Shown in pieces: positions 37,060-47,217 of a stretch of 64,000 nucleotides of DNA. Positions within the stretch are counted from its first letter, which is position 1; each line of letters begins with the position of its first letter. Source of the DNA: Scleromitrula shiraiana. Its lineage: Eukaryota; Ascomycota; Leotiomycetes; Helotiales; Sclerotiniaceae. The stretch spans positions 930,001 through 994,000 of the forward strand of contig JABELC010000005.1 in assembly GCA_028455995.1 (NCBI GenBank), in the 5' to 3' direction. Position numbers and translations under genes: made by a program. The notes under the pieces were generated by a model. That model was not told where the DNA came from, searched no databases, and saw only the letters and a program-made list of their open reading frames with translations.

Positions 37060-37978
37060 GAATAACTTGAACCACAAAATCGCATCTAGTCACAGATTCT
37101 AGATATCTAGATATCTAGATATTAGATGTACCCAATCATATAAATCAAACCAAACTAAAATGTAGATGGAGTGAATGATTATTATTCATCTATGTATCAT
37201 GATGATTCATATCTGCCGATTAATCTGTCATACAAAGTATCATGATGTGTGAGTAACAAGGAAGGAAAGGGAAGTAAATGATGTATATGATGTAGTTGAT
37301 GATGATGCTGACATAGTACCGTAGTACTGTAGTACTAGAAACCAATAGAGGAAGATCATCAAACATACATAGATAGACAAACATATACATTACCACATCA
37401 TCATATCATATCACTATCACAATCACAAAAACAAACATTAAAACAAAATGTTTGATCAACAATTTGATTCATCTAAGTAGTTATGTAGCTAACATGATAA
37501 GCTCCAAGTATAAAAGTGTCATAAAAAAATAAACAACGACCTGGGTCACCATCCACTCAAGATTCCGAAGATCTATGATGGGAGACACCAAGGTTAACCA
37601 ACTAGTAAAGGAAGAAAAGTAAAGAAAGGAAACAATATAGTGTAAAATATCCCATGTCAATACACTCATGAATTCGGATTCCAAAGAAAGCCCACGTCCC
37701 ATTCCATTCCATTCCATTCCATCCCTTGAGAAAAGAATTCCCCTGTAACAGTTCAAAATAAACCCTCCATCCCTATAGGTTTGCTTCACGCCATTACCTC
37801 CCAAAAGCAAACGAGAAAAGGTACAAGAACCAGATAACTTTTTGATAAAAATCCACAACTATAGCGTCATCACTGTGCCCCTATGCGACAGTTGCTACTA
37901 TAGTCTCCTTAGAGTGAAGAGCCCAGAAAAATCCCTCCCTCCAATCCATGAGTGTGCCGGTGACTGATAGATACAGTC

Positions 37979-38782
37979 TTAACGTGTAGCATTCAATTGT
38001 AAACAACGATTCTTCCATTTATCACGATCGGCAGTTAAAAGTGCGATTTGTTCTTCCAATTCTTCCATTCGTTCCGCTTTTCTTTGTCGAGATTTACGAG
38101 CAGCAAGAGTATTACGGGCTCTCTTCATAAGCACCTGGTCGTTAGGATCTTCAACAACAATAGGTGGAAGAACTTTGTCGCTACGCTTCTTGATACCAGA
38201 TGTTGAAGTCTTAGGAGATGATGTAGAACCAGAACGGCGCCCGGTTTGTTTCTTGAGTGCTGCGCCAACCTCAACATCCTCCCCTGATGATAATGGAGAT
38301 TGATCAGATTCGGTTTGTCGAGCAACAGTTTCCTGATCTTTGACTTTTCCTTGGTGAGCCAAATCCTCTGTAGGAAATAGCGGGAACCAAGGATCGCCAT
38401 GTGTTGAGTCTTGATGACTGGCGAAAGGAGAAAGCTCATAGTCAACAGCGAAGTCTGGGGATTCGAAAGATGGAGAAGGAGTGGTTAAAGAGGTAAAAGC
38501 AGAAGAGTTGGGTGCTGAGTCGAACGAGTCGAGAACGTGAAGATCTTGAGGAGATACGGTAGCCATATTGTTGGTGGAGCTTGAGGATGACAGATTTGTT
38601 GATGGATCATACATTGTTGCAAGAGCAGGGGAAGAATAAGCTGATGAGTATGAGTTATTTGTCGAGGCTCCACCTTCGAAGGCAGTGAATTCGTCAAAAA
38701 GATCCATGTCTGCATGTAAATGTGAGTCATTGCGGATAGGTACAGGTGAATAATATGCATAAGTAATACCTTGAAAAGCCAT
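37979..38782 (-). CDS. cpc1: Cross-pathway control bZIP activator CPC1 (GCN4/CpcA homologue)
   Basis: From the ATG at 38782 (MAFQGITYAYYSPV) the protein has 267 residues, close to the 270 of Neurospora CPC1. ADMDLFDEFTAFEGG lies near the N-terminus and acidic/aromatic activation patches (FESPDFAVDYELSPF, DPWFPLFPTEDLAHQG) precede the C-terminal GCN4-type bZIP: RARNTLAARKSRQRKAER followed by the zipper EELEEQIALLTADRDKWKNR. GCN4/CPC1 activates amino-acid biosynthesis genes at TGASTCA sites during starvation. No introns. The frame stays open for 223 codons upstream of this ATG, so a longer protein initiated at a non-AUG codon is possible; the AUG was chosen because of length and of the conserved leader layout (uORFs at 39452-39460 and 39078-39236). 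Expression is therefore likely controlled at translation. Confidence 0.88.
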   Translation of the reverse strand: MAFQGITYAYYSPVPIRNDSHLHADMDLFDEFTAFEGGASTNNSYSSAYSSPALATMYDPSTNLSSSSSTNNMATVSPQDLHVLDSFDSAPNSSAFTSLTTPSPSFESPDFAVDYELSPFASHQDSTHGDPWFPLFPTEDLAHQGKVKDQETVARQTESDQSPLSSGEDVEVGAALKKQTGRRSGSTSSPKTSTSGIKKRSDKVLPPIVVEDPNDQVLMKRARNTLAARKSRQRKAERMEELEEQIALLTADRDKWKNRCLQLNATR

Positions 38783-39451
38783 GTTTGGTGTTCTCGGTAC
38801 GCTACCAGTTGACTGTGAGAACAGAGGTACTTGAGGACGAGGTCGCTGAAACTGATGTAAATTTCCAGGAGTTGCAGGAGCAGAAGCGTGAAATTGCTGT
38901 TGCACCGAATGTGTAGGATGGGTAAACCGATTTGTATAGGCCGAAGTAGTAGTCGAATGTCCAGTAGATTGAATGATCGCAGCGACTCTTTGATGATGCG
39001 GCACAGAAGCAGCAGATGCTAGATGAGACGAGTGACGAGGATTTTGGCCAGTAAAGGCTGCAGTCGAATTGGACAGACTAGGGGTACGACGAACGTTGGG
39101 AGTCCTGCTCTCGAATAGAACAAAGTCCTGATTGAGTTGTTGAGCGGGTACTTGATTGACCGAGTTGTTCAGATAATGAGATGTTGCTTGAGATGATTGT
39201 GCCGGCAGGCTCGTTGAATTGGAGGTGGGAAGCCATGTTGATTGAGAATCCGTGGTGAAAGAGTAAAACTCTTGTGAGGGTATTGTTGCGGTTAAAGGAC
39301 TAAAGCTGCTTGAAGCGATGCTAGTAGTCAAATTTTCCTGAGGGGAAAATTTTGAAGTTTGAAAGGGTTGAGTTGAGAGTATTGGTTTAATTGAGGAATT
39401 AATTTTGATGACGGGTGAAGTCAACTGGGGAGTAGTCTGAGGACTAGAGAT
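38783..39451 (-). promoter_or_regulatory. cpc1 5' leader: stop-free in-frame extension
   Basis: The 669 nt upstream of the cpc1 ATG contain no stop in the CPC1 frame and no in-frame ATG; the frame opens right after the TAA of uORF1. The putative extension is Ser/Thr/Gln/Pro-rich. Near-cognate codons such as the TTG at 39422-39424 lie in frame. Work on Neurospora cpc-1 homologues described conserved stop-free extensions with initiation at near-cognate codons, so this is likely the same feature. Confidence 0.75.
39078..39236 (-). promoter_or_regulatory. cpc1 leader uORF2 (52 codons)
   Basis: An ATG-started frame beginning MASHLQFNEPAGTII, 52 codons plus TAG, in a different frame from CPC1 and 295 nt before its ATG. 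By position it corresponds to the inhibitory downstream uORF of cpc-1/GCN4 leaders. Its context (CAACATGGC) is favourable for initiation. Confidence 0.75.
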
Positions 39452-39460
39452 TTAGAACAT
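39452..39460 (-). promoter_or_regulatory. cpc1 leader uORF1 (ATG TTC TAA)
   Basis: A two-codon uORF (Met-Phe-stop) is the first ATG found in the leader, 215 nt before uORF2. Its shortness and place fit the permissive first uORF of GCN4/cpc-1 type leaders, after which ribosomes resume scanning. Confidence 0.7.
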
Positions 39461-39564
39461 CTTGATACGATGTTCCTTGAAAAATACTTGTTTACTTTGA
39501 TTTGAATGTATTGTTGTCGTTTGTATGAATTGTTGATTTATATTTAAGTATTTGGATATAGATT

Positions 39565-39618
39565 GGAGAGAAGAAAAAAAAAAGAAGAGGGGAGAGGAAA
39601 AAAAGAAAAAAAAGGAAG
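39565..39618 (-). promoter_or_regulatory. Pyrimidine tract upstream of cpc1
   Basis: On the cpc1 coding strand a C/T-only stretch of about 54 nt (broken only by few other bases) precedes uORF1 by about 105 nt. Such tracts mark many fungal core promoters and transcription starts. Confidence 0.5.
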
Positions 39619-39889
39619 TGGTGCCTGGGGAATTGAAGGATTCTTATGCGATGAATTCAAAGCAAATTAGTTTCTTAGCGAGAAGTTTTACTAGTACAGA
39701 AATAGGAAATAGGATAAGTTGATAAGTTGATAAGTTGATTGATTCGTGGATTTAGGCAGAATGATTTTAATTGGATAAATTTTCGGTCAACAAGCAAGAG
39801 AAGCTGGAGCACATAAGAGACGAGACCTAATAAGTGGGAGGAGGGGGGGGAGGAAGAAGAAGAGGAAGACTGGGCAGGGTAGGAAGAGT

Positions 39890-39944
39890 GAAGGAAGAGT
39901 GAAGGAAGACTGAAGGAAGACTGAAGGAAGACTGAAGGAAGACT
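39890..39944 (+). repeat. 11-bp tandem repeat GAAGGAAGACT
   Basis: About five head-to-tail units, the first diverged (GAAGGAAGAGT), upstream of cpc1. Confidence 0.85.
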
Positions 39945-39959
39945 GATGACTGGTGTGAA

Positions 39960-40011
39960 AAGGTTATAAGGTTATAAGGTTATAAGGTTATAAGGTTATA
40001 AGGTTATAAGG
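39960..40011 (+). repeat. 8-bp tandem repeat AGGTTATA
   Basis: About six and a half uninterrupted octamer units followed by diverged copies up to about 40055, upstream of cpc1. Confidence 0.85.
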
Positions 40012-40107
40012 TTGTAAAGTTGTTAAGGTTGTTAAAGTTATAAGTTTGTAAGTTTGTAAGGACAGTTTAAACCTTTTTTGGATTTAGAACTAGTTCAATT
40101 TGAAGTA

Positions 40108-40114
40108 TGAGTCA
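40108..40114. promoter_or_regulatory. TGAGTCA, candidate CPC1/GCN4 response element
   Basis: The palindromic-type site ATGAGTCAC fits the GCN4/CPC1 consensus TGASTCA and lies about 650 bp upstream of cpc1 uORF1. Autoregulation through such sites is known for cpc-1 homologues; use of this site is inferred. Confidence 0.5.
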
Positions 40115-41058
40115 CATCTCTCTCTCTCTTCTTTCAACATATCAACACTTTGTACTATTGTCAACGTAATAGATAAATTTGAAAGGGGGAAAATAATCTG
40201 GGAAAACTATTTCCTTATATTTCTTTTCTCCTCCTTCAATTACTAATTACAGTACAATTTTCCAACGACTATATTTAAAGAAAGGACTCGGAAATGCGAA
40301 TAACTTCATATTCCCTTCTTCTAAGACAAAAGGTCAAAGGCCAAAGGTCAAAGGTCAAAGGTCAAAAGGTCTTGTACTTTTCTTATCCATGTCTCAAGGT
40401 TACGCCTTGTGGTAAGCCCCACTACTTTTTTAGACGATATCTTATGCCGCTTCGTTCGTATATATGTACTGCACACCTGGGCGGTGGGCAAGAAAAAGGT
40501 TAAAAAAATTGGCTGATGATCCATGGTCTCTTTCGATGATCATTTATCCTTCTCTCGGTCAGTATTTTAATTAAAGTGATGCCGAGAATCGAGACAAGTT
40601 CAAGTTCAAAAAAAAGATACTTTTCATTTTTAGCAGCCAGTTCCGCAAGTATATCCTCATGATTAAACTTTATTAGTTTCAGAGGGAATGAATACAATGA
40701 ATACAATGAATGGAATGAATGAATGAATGAATGAATCAATGGAAGAACAGTTCCGGTAGTATTCTGGTAGTAAGTTTACACTATTATTATATGGTACTAA
40801 AATATTACATAGTCCTAGGTTACCTACTGGGGTACGGAAGGATTATAGTAGTCCGTTCGTTTAATTCGGCCTTCTTAGCTTCGCGCCTTCTTAAGCCCCT
40901 CCAAACTTCCAAACTTATCTACAGTACAGTAAGAAGGTTGTCATCAAACTCGTAGCAATATACCTAGTCTTGAAAGCTTACTTATTATTACTATAATGAT
41001 TTATTATTGCTTACAGTGGAATATATCTATATTGGTTTTCGTAACCAAGATAATGTAG

Positions 41059-41126
41059 ATAGAAAGATAGAAAGATAGAAAGATAGAAAGATAAAAAGAT
41101 AGAAAGATAGAAAGATAAAAAGATAA
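41059..41126 (+). repeat. AGAAAGAT tandem repeat
   Basis: About eight octamer units of AGAAAGAT with AAAAAGAT variants. Confidence 0.85.
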
Positions 41127-42079
41127 TACGGAAGTAGTACCTTTCTAAAAACAACAAGCCAAAAACTAATAACAATGACCCAAGTTGAAACTTTTTAACC
41201 TTATCTTACCTTACCTTACCTTACCTTACCTTATGCCGAACATATTACTGTACATCTCACTGCCCGTTACCAAATCCATCTCGCCGGCCATTTCTCAAAC
41301 ATCAAACATCAAACATCAAACGACAAACGACAATCGAATCGGAACTCTCTGAAAAGAGGAACCTTGCACTTGCAAATAAATTCATATACCAAGAGGTATG
41401 TGCGTACGCCCTTGCGTAAGTCCTTGTTTACGTAGTTAGTAGTTGTGTGAAATCCTCATTAGAGTATTCCGTACTACTAGTAGTTACTTAATTTAATAAT
41501 TGAAGAATGAAGTGTTACCTATTATTCAACAATATTCCAATAATAATAAATCTCAAGATATAGATAGTAGTATAGCAATAGTATAGCGATAGTATAGCGA
41601 TAGTATCCTCCCCCCCCACCTTCAATTTATTATTCGCTCTTGTCGCGCAATCTCATAGATTGGATTTTAGGGTACCGTACCTACTGCATTTCATTCATCC
41701 ATCCATCTTTCCATCTTTCCATCTTTCCATCTTTCCATAAAGAGAGAAGCATATGTATTCTCTTCTTCAAATCTAAGCCCTTACCCTGCCCTGCCTGCCC
41801 TGCCTACCCTGCCTGCCCTGCCCTGCCCGCCCTACCCTCTCCATTTACAAAGACAACTATGACTCACACTCTTCACACAGGAAACTTCAAAAAAATTAGT
41901 ATTAGTACAAAGACTGCGAGTACAGTAAGCAAAATCCATCTTGTCCTCGAGTGCAATAATCTCATTGGATAAAGATTCCACTGCCACTGCCGCCTAGAAA
42001 AAATCATTGGAAATCATTGGAAATACTTGGAAATACTTGCATCGAGGCTGCATTGCATATATGGATTTGATTACGAACT

Positions 42080-42128
42080 CATACATACATACATACATAC
42101 ATACATACATACATACATACATACATAC
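42080..42128 (+). repeat. CATA microsatellite
   Basis: About twelve uninterrupted CATA units. Confidence 0.95.
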
Positions 42129-42325
42129 GAATTTCTCCTTATTGATTTCTAGGTAGCTAGGTAGGCCTCCATTCAAAATCTACTACTAGTAGGCCTCCAT
42201 CAATTGATCTGGAGGCTTAAAATTCCCCCCCCCAAAATTAAATCGTTCCCTTGCAGTGGTACTCGTAGTTTTCCGAACTTCCGTATCTATCTTATTTATC
42301 GGTGTAATCGTCGGACTTCGCTTAG

Positions 42326-42345
42326 CCTCCGTGAAGGGACGGAGG
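42326..42345. repeat. Hairpin and left copy of an inverted repeat around the kinase relic
   Basis: CCTCCGTGAAGGGACGGAGG can fold into a 7-bp stem (CCTCCGT/ACGGAGG) with a 6-nt loop. It is flanked by GGACTTCGC on both sides (42313, 42349). An inverted relative is at 44498-44517, on the other side of the kinase relic. Confidence 0.7.
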
Positions 42346-42734
42346 GGGGGACTTCGCCTTTCTGTCATGTCAGCACAACTTGAAGCAATATCTAATCGGC
42401 AAGCGAGTTGTAGTCAAAAAGCATTCAAAATTGCCAGTGAACAAAAAACTTATATGATGTATTTAAAAATTATTCATATTTTAATATATTTGAAGATAAT
42501 TTATACTACTCACATTAACGAGCAGTTGGATTTAGCTCTTGATAACTTGAACTTATATAGATAGATAGTATGATTTGATTAAGAATCTTTAGTCTAATCT
42601 ATGTGACTGTAGTTGGCTGGAGTGATTATACTAGTAGGGGGATAGATCGATAGATAGATAGATAGATGAATAAGTAGAGACATAAGATGAGTTGGGGGTA
42701 TTGAGGGGGTCATTTTGTTGAAAGGAGGGGCATT

Positions 42735-44387
42735 TTACATACCCTCATCATCCCAATATTGCTTAGACTTTTCGCTTCGTTTTGGAGAAATTTTAGGGGC
42801 GGTGGTTGGTCCCATTAGTGAGACTGTTTGAGCGATATCTGGTTTATCGTCTATATAACCGTCTTTGCTAAAGGGGTGGAATAGATTATCGCTTTCGAAG
42901 AGATCCCAGATCTATTTGATGAATTTTTCTCCTGTTTGTAAAGATTATGTACTAGTAGAGTGAGTGAGTGAGTGAGTGAGTGAGTGAGGAAAGTATATAA
43001 TTGGGCATGTTTATCTCGAGAATAGGATAGGATAGGATATGATAGGATAGGATACAGACCATTACTCCCATAAACCAAATATCAATCATCTCCCCCCACT
43101 CCAAAACCATCATGATTTCTGAAGCTCAATACTGTGCCAGCATTGCATCACCCTTATGCTCGTGGTCGCCCATTCCAGCGACGCCAAAGTCGCATAGTAT
43201 AGTATTGGCTTATCACCCAGGATGGGCATATCGCCGTGCGAATAAATGAGTCGATTGGCAGGATCTTACGAGGTGAGGGATTTTCTAGCTCTCTTTGTTG
43301 TTTAATCTCGTCGAAAGAAAAACTTGAAATATTGAAACGTTCGGTAAGATATTGTTGGGTGAAATATCTATGTTTATGTGTTGGTGGGTATGAATTATGA
43401 TGATCATATACTAGAACCTTTTCTTTCTCTTTCTCTTTCTTTTTCTCTTTCTCTTTCTTCTTCTTCTTCCCTTCTGAAAAATATAAACCTACCTACCTAC
43501 CTGTATGCACAACACCCGCTTGATATAGAAAGTCCAGCCCTAAGAAAAGTACCTGCATTGTGTGCTGGAATGGAAATTTATCAAATCTCCTATCCGGTAT
43601 CCGTTTCAAGAAATCGGCATATATTATTCCTAGAGGTGCGAAAAGTAAACATTGATGTTTCTTTCCTCCAGGACCCAGGACCAACGATCCAAAAATCATC
43701 TTGTACTAAACGAAAAAAAGGGGTTTCCAGGATGTTCAGTTCCATCTAGTGAGCTCAGATAGTTGGAGCTATCATGTTCATTGGCCGTTTGATTTTGATT
43801 CCGATTTTGATTTTGAGAGGTATTTTCTTTCTTGGCTGTGCATACTTTGATGGTCATTAGAATATCTTTCCTAGTCGTAACCATTGATATCATTAACCTA
43901 GATAAGATTTGCGAAAAGCAAAGAGAATGAGAGAAAATAAATTGGGATGTAGAAATGATAAGATATCATTTATAAACACAGTTAAATAAAATACATACAT
44001 CAAATCACGACAAAGCCATACAGTAGAACTTGCCTCACCCAACCTCACTGGATAGAATTTTCCCGCCTTATAGTCTGGTATTTTTTCCTCTTTGAATTTC
44101 TCATCTAGAGTGAGTTCTTCGAAACCGGAGGTTGGGAAGATACGCAGTTGAGGGGAGGGAGAAGAGGAGGAGGGGGGACTGGTTGGGGGTAAAGATGTTA
44201 TTACTCTGGTGGCATTAGGTAAACACCAGAAATGAGGAAGAAGGGGAGGATATATCAAAAGTGTGCGAATAAAACGATGAGTTGAATTAGAATAAGGGAA
44301 GTAAAATATATGAGAGCGGGAATTTTTCAAGTTGGCCGCTATTATCAGCGGCGATGATCTATTTATGAGCTTCATTGACATTTCCAA
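42735..44387 (-). pseudogene. Broken SRPK-type protein kinase
   Basis: Blocks in order match fungal SRPK-like kinases: [19 protein letters not shown] and [11 protein letters not shown] (44.0-44.1 kb), MTIKVCTAKK (near 43.85 kb), LVLGPGGKKHQCLLFAPLG and LFLGLDFLYQAGVVHT (43.5-43.7 kb), then across an intron DISPNNIL, making the HTD-type catalytic loop, a DFG segment CDFGVAGMGDHEHKGDAM (near 43.19 kb) and DLWDLFESDNLFHPF (42.85-42.9 kb). The piece between VRLGE and ASSTVW that normally contains the Gly-rich loop (about 20 residues) is missing, an in-frame TGA lies at 43126-43128 where the activation segment continues, and the catalytic-to-DFG stretch changes frame. GAGT and GATAG microsatellites sit in the presumed intron at 42957-43055. 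Loss of ATP binding and the stop make this a relic. Confidence 0.75.
42957..42989 (+). repeat. GAGT microsatellite
   Basis: About eight GAGT units within the kinase relic, in a probable intron. Confidence 0.9.
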
Positions 44388-44497
44388 GAATGAAGTCTCA
44401 AAATTTCATATTTTACTTTCTTTTGACTTTTATTTAAAAATGTTCAATTTTTTCAACAAACACTCACCGACTACATCTTGCTTGCGCCGACGGAAGA

Positions 44498-44517
44498 GCG
44501 AAGTCCCTTCACGGAGG
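44498..44517. repeat. Right copy of the inverted repeat around the kinase relic
   Basis: GCGAAGTCCCTTCACGGAGG is the reverse complement of the left element (42326-42356) with 12 bases fewer in the middle. It lies about 110 bp upstream of the kinase relic's first block. Confidence 0.65.
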
Positions 44518-47103
44518 TACAGAACCTTCAACGATTAGACGGTATCCCATCTTGGGTTTGATCTGATTAAAATTCCGATACGGATAATACACATGAATTG
44601 CATGTTTATCAACAACATCTCAAATCTAAATTTGCATTCTTAATCAATACGATTCAAACCCTCAATGTGTTTCAATTTCTATAGAACTACCCCGCAATCT
44701 ATCAACAATTCCTTCTCCCTTGTAAGGCTGAATGTGGGGTGGTCGACCAAGCTAAGTGGTTCGTTCGGATCTTTATTTAAAGTTGATATGATACGATATG
44801 TGATATGGTATGATATGATATCTATGACTCATAGGTACTTGATATACCGGCACTTGGGCTGGTATCTGAGTCTGGGGTAATTTATAGTAGATATCGTCAT
44901 AAGGCTAACACACTTTACATCGATCGATAGATAGATAGATTTATGTTGGAGCGTTACTATTCATATTAGTACTATACTATGCTACTTACTACAAATATAC
45001 TATACCATACGATCAATACGTCTTCAATCTCCCCCACGAAGTCAACATAATTAGCCTTATAATAGTATACCCACACGCCATCAATCAACCAACCATCCAT
45101 ATATCTCTCTCTGTTCAGAAAATCAACACGCCTTTGACCTCTCTACCCGAAAAAACCATCTAATTCTTAGCTCTCCTCCACCCCAAGTCATCAAATAAAC
45201 TTCAATATCAACTCAAGTAACTCAAACTCTCTCCCATCTCCGTTCATCTCTCATCATAACTCTCATCAACGATCCACAAAATCCAGATATGCAACAAACA
45301 ATCCATTAAGCATTGATATTCCCCCCAAATTTCCCAAAAGATCCTTTTCCAACTTTTTTCTTGGAAGATACCTTGATACAAGTAGAATTGAGATCGAGAT
45401 CTCTGTCCCCTTCCCGATTCCGTTCCCGTTCGGTACCACCCAAGTTACACACACACGGCCCGAAGTCGTGTTGTACAATCACAATAGTCACGATAGTCAC
45501 GATAGATACTCCACTTTTATGTCTATCTTGAGTTGCCTTTGGGACGAGAAGAGAGGAGGGAATAGGAGTTAAGTGGGGGGAGGGTTTATGGGTATTCGTT
45601 ATGGTAATGGCAGAGTTGATGTTGATTTTGATTTCAAGTTTCCGAAGCGTTGTTTATTGCCTCTACATTGGTAATTCGATAGTTCGAATACCGCTACTAT
45701 TGTAATAGTTGTGGGGAGCAGAGGATTGATTTAAGAGGAATTATCTAACCTATCTAACCTAGTGATCAATTGATACGTGAGTAGTTCTTCCATGTCATGC
45801 TATCTCATCTCGAAGTCATCTCGATTATATATTCATCTCCTGACTACATTCTCTGCTTTGAACTAGTTTCATTGCTCGTGAAGAGCTTATACTTCCTCAA
45901 ATTTCAAATAATACTTTTGATATTCCTCATTGATACTGATATTAATACCAATATCACCATCAACATTACCATCCCAATCTCAGTCTCATCATTCTTCAAC
46001 ATTAAACAAAATTTCTAATCACAATAACACCCATTCACACAATAATTACTTACACACTAAATCAATCAACTAACCCCATCTTACACCAACCTCAAATCTA
46101 GGTCAAAATTCATTGAAACTAGTCGACCTATCTCCAAGTCGTGAGATATAATACTAGTATCTAGATCGGACTGCTTCATCATAGTCTCAATACAGTACAA
46201 TACTAGGAAACCAACAACTAAAACTATATATTGAATGATATATACTTCTTCGATTCCTTTCTCAATAGACATGGAGATCATAGGAGTTAGTATACTTATG
46301 GTAGTCGGCTAAAGTATTCTGATTCTCTTTTTCTTACACGGTAGAGGGGAAAAGGAAAAGGGGAAGTCATCGATAGTACAGTATAAGTGCGGGGGTTGTA
46401 GCTAAAGTAACCCTTCTTATTGTATTACTATATAGTATAGCAAATATTTATCCCTTAAGTAGGCTCTCCCATTCTTCTTGTATGGCTTGACTTGACCCGA
46501 AAAAACTTGAACGGAAACGAAGTGTTAATTAATACCCATTAATCAATAGTTTTCCTTGCCAACACTATCCATACAAATAAGCAGCCCCTTTTCCTTTTCC
46601 CTTCTCCCTCCTCCCTCCTGCCTTCCCCAAGAATCAAACCCTATGATTCCGAAATTAGTCCATGTATAATCTACTCGCTAAATTTAATGCTACCAGTAAT
46701 ACAACCCCTACTATATTAATTCTCTTCCCTTATCTTCTATTTGTTCACTTCTATAACCATAATACCACGAATAAATAGCATCCCATAAACCCAAGTTCCT
46801 CCAGCTCTCAACAAGAACAAGTACAAAAAGTCCAAAATAAACATCTCCCTAGAAACAGATGTTAAGAATCCCCGATCTTGCCGATCAGAGTAACGATACT
46901 AAGAAATCTTCCATACAGACGACTACGGTATCTACAGATACTGAAAATGATATGCTACGAATTTTGGGTTAAATCATTGATACTTTGTCATCTACATATG
47001 AATATTAAAGAGAGTCGGATATATCCAACTCCCGATGAGATCCTTAAATTTTACTCCGTTGATGATCAACCCAGTCAGTTAGTTACATGTCTATTGTCGA
47101 GTT

Positions 47104-47217
47104 GACCAAGAACCAACGACCAAGAACCAACGACCAAGAACCAACGAACCAACGAACCAACGAACCAAAGAACCAAAGAACCAAAGAACCAAAGAACCAA
47201 AGAACCAAAGAACCAAG
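47104..47217 (+). repeat. AACCAACG/AACCAAAG tandem repeat
   Basis: About fourteen units of 8 bp, with 12-bp GACCAAGAACCA variants at the left end. The open frame across it is repeat-derived. Confidence 0.9.

Larger units (their letters stand above)
39461..42714. other. cpc1 upstream region and repeat-rich spacer
   Basis: About 3.2 kb. The part near cpc1 holds its promoter elements listed separately. The rest contains microsatellites and short tandem repeats, including CTTAC units near 41204-41233, CTGCC units near 41790-41832 and a GGTCAAA repeat near 40331-40370. No gene recognised. Confidence 0.5.

Noticed and set aside
39425..39451. Annotating CPC1 as a 481-residue protein from the first open codon
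   Set aside because: The codon is TTG, not ATG, and the leader with uORFs plus the length of known CPC1 favour the ATG at 38782; the longer form is kept only as a possible isoform.
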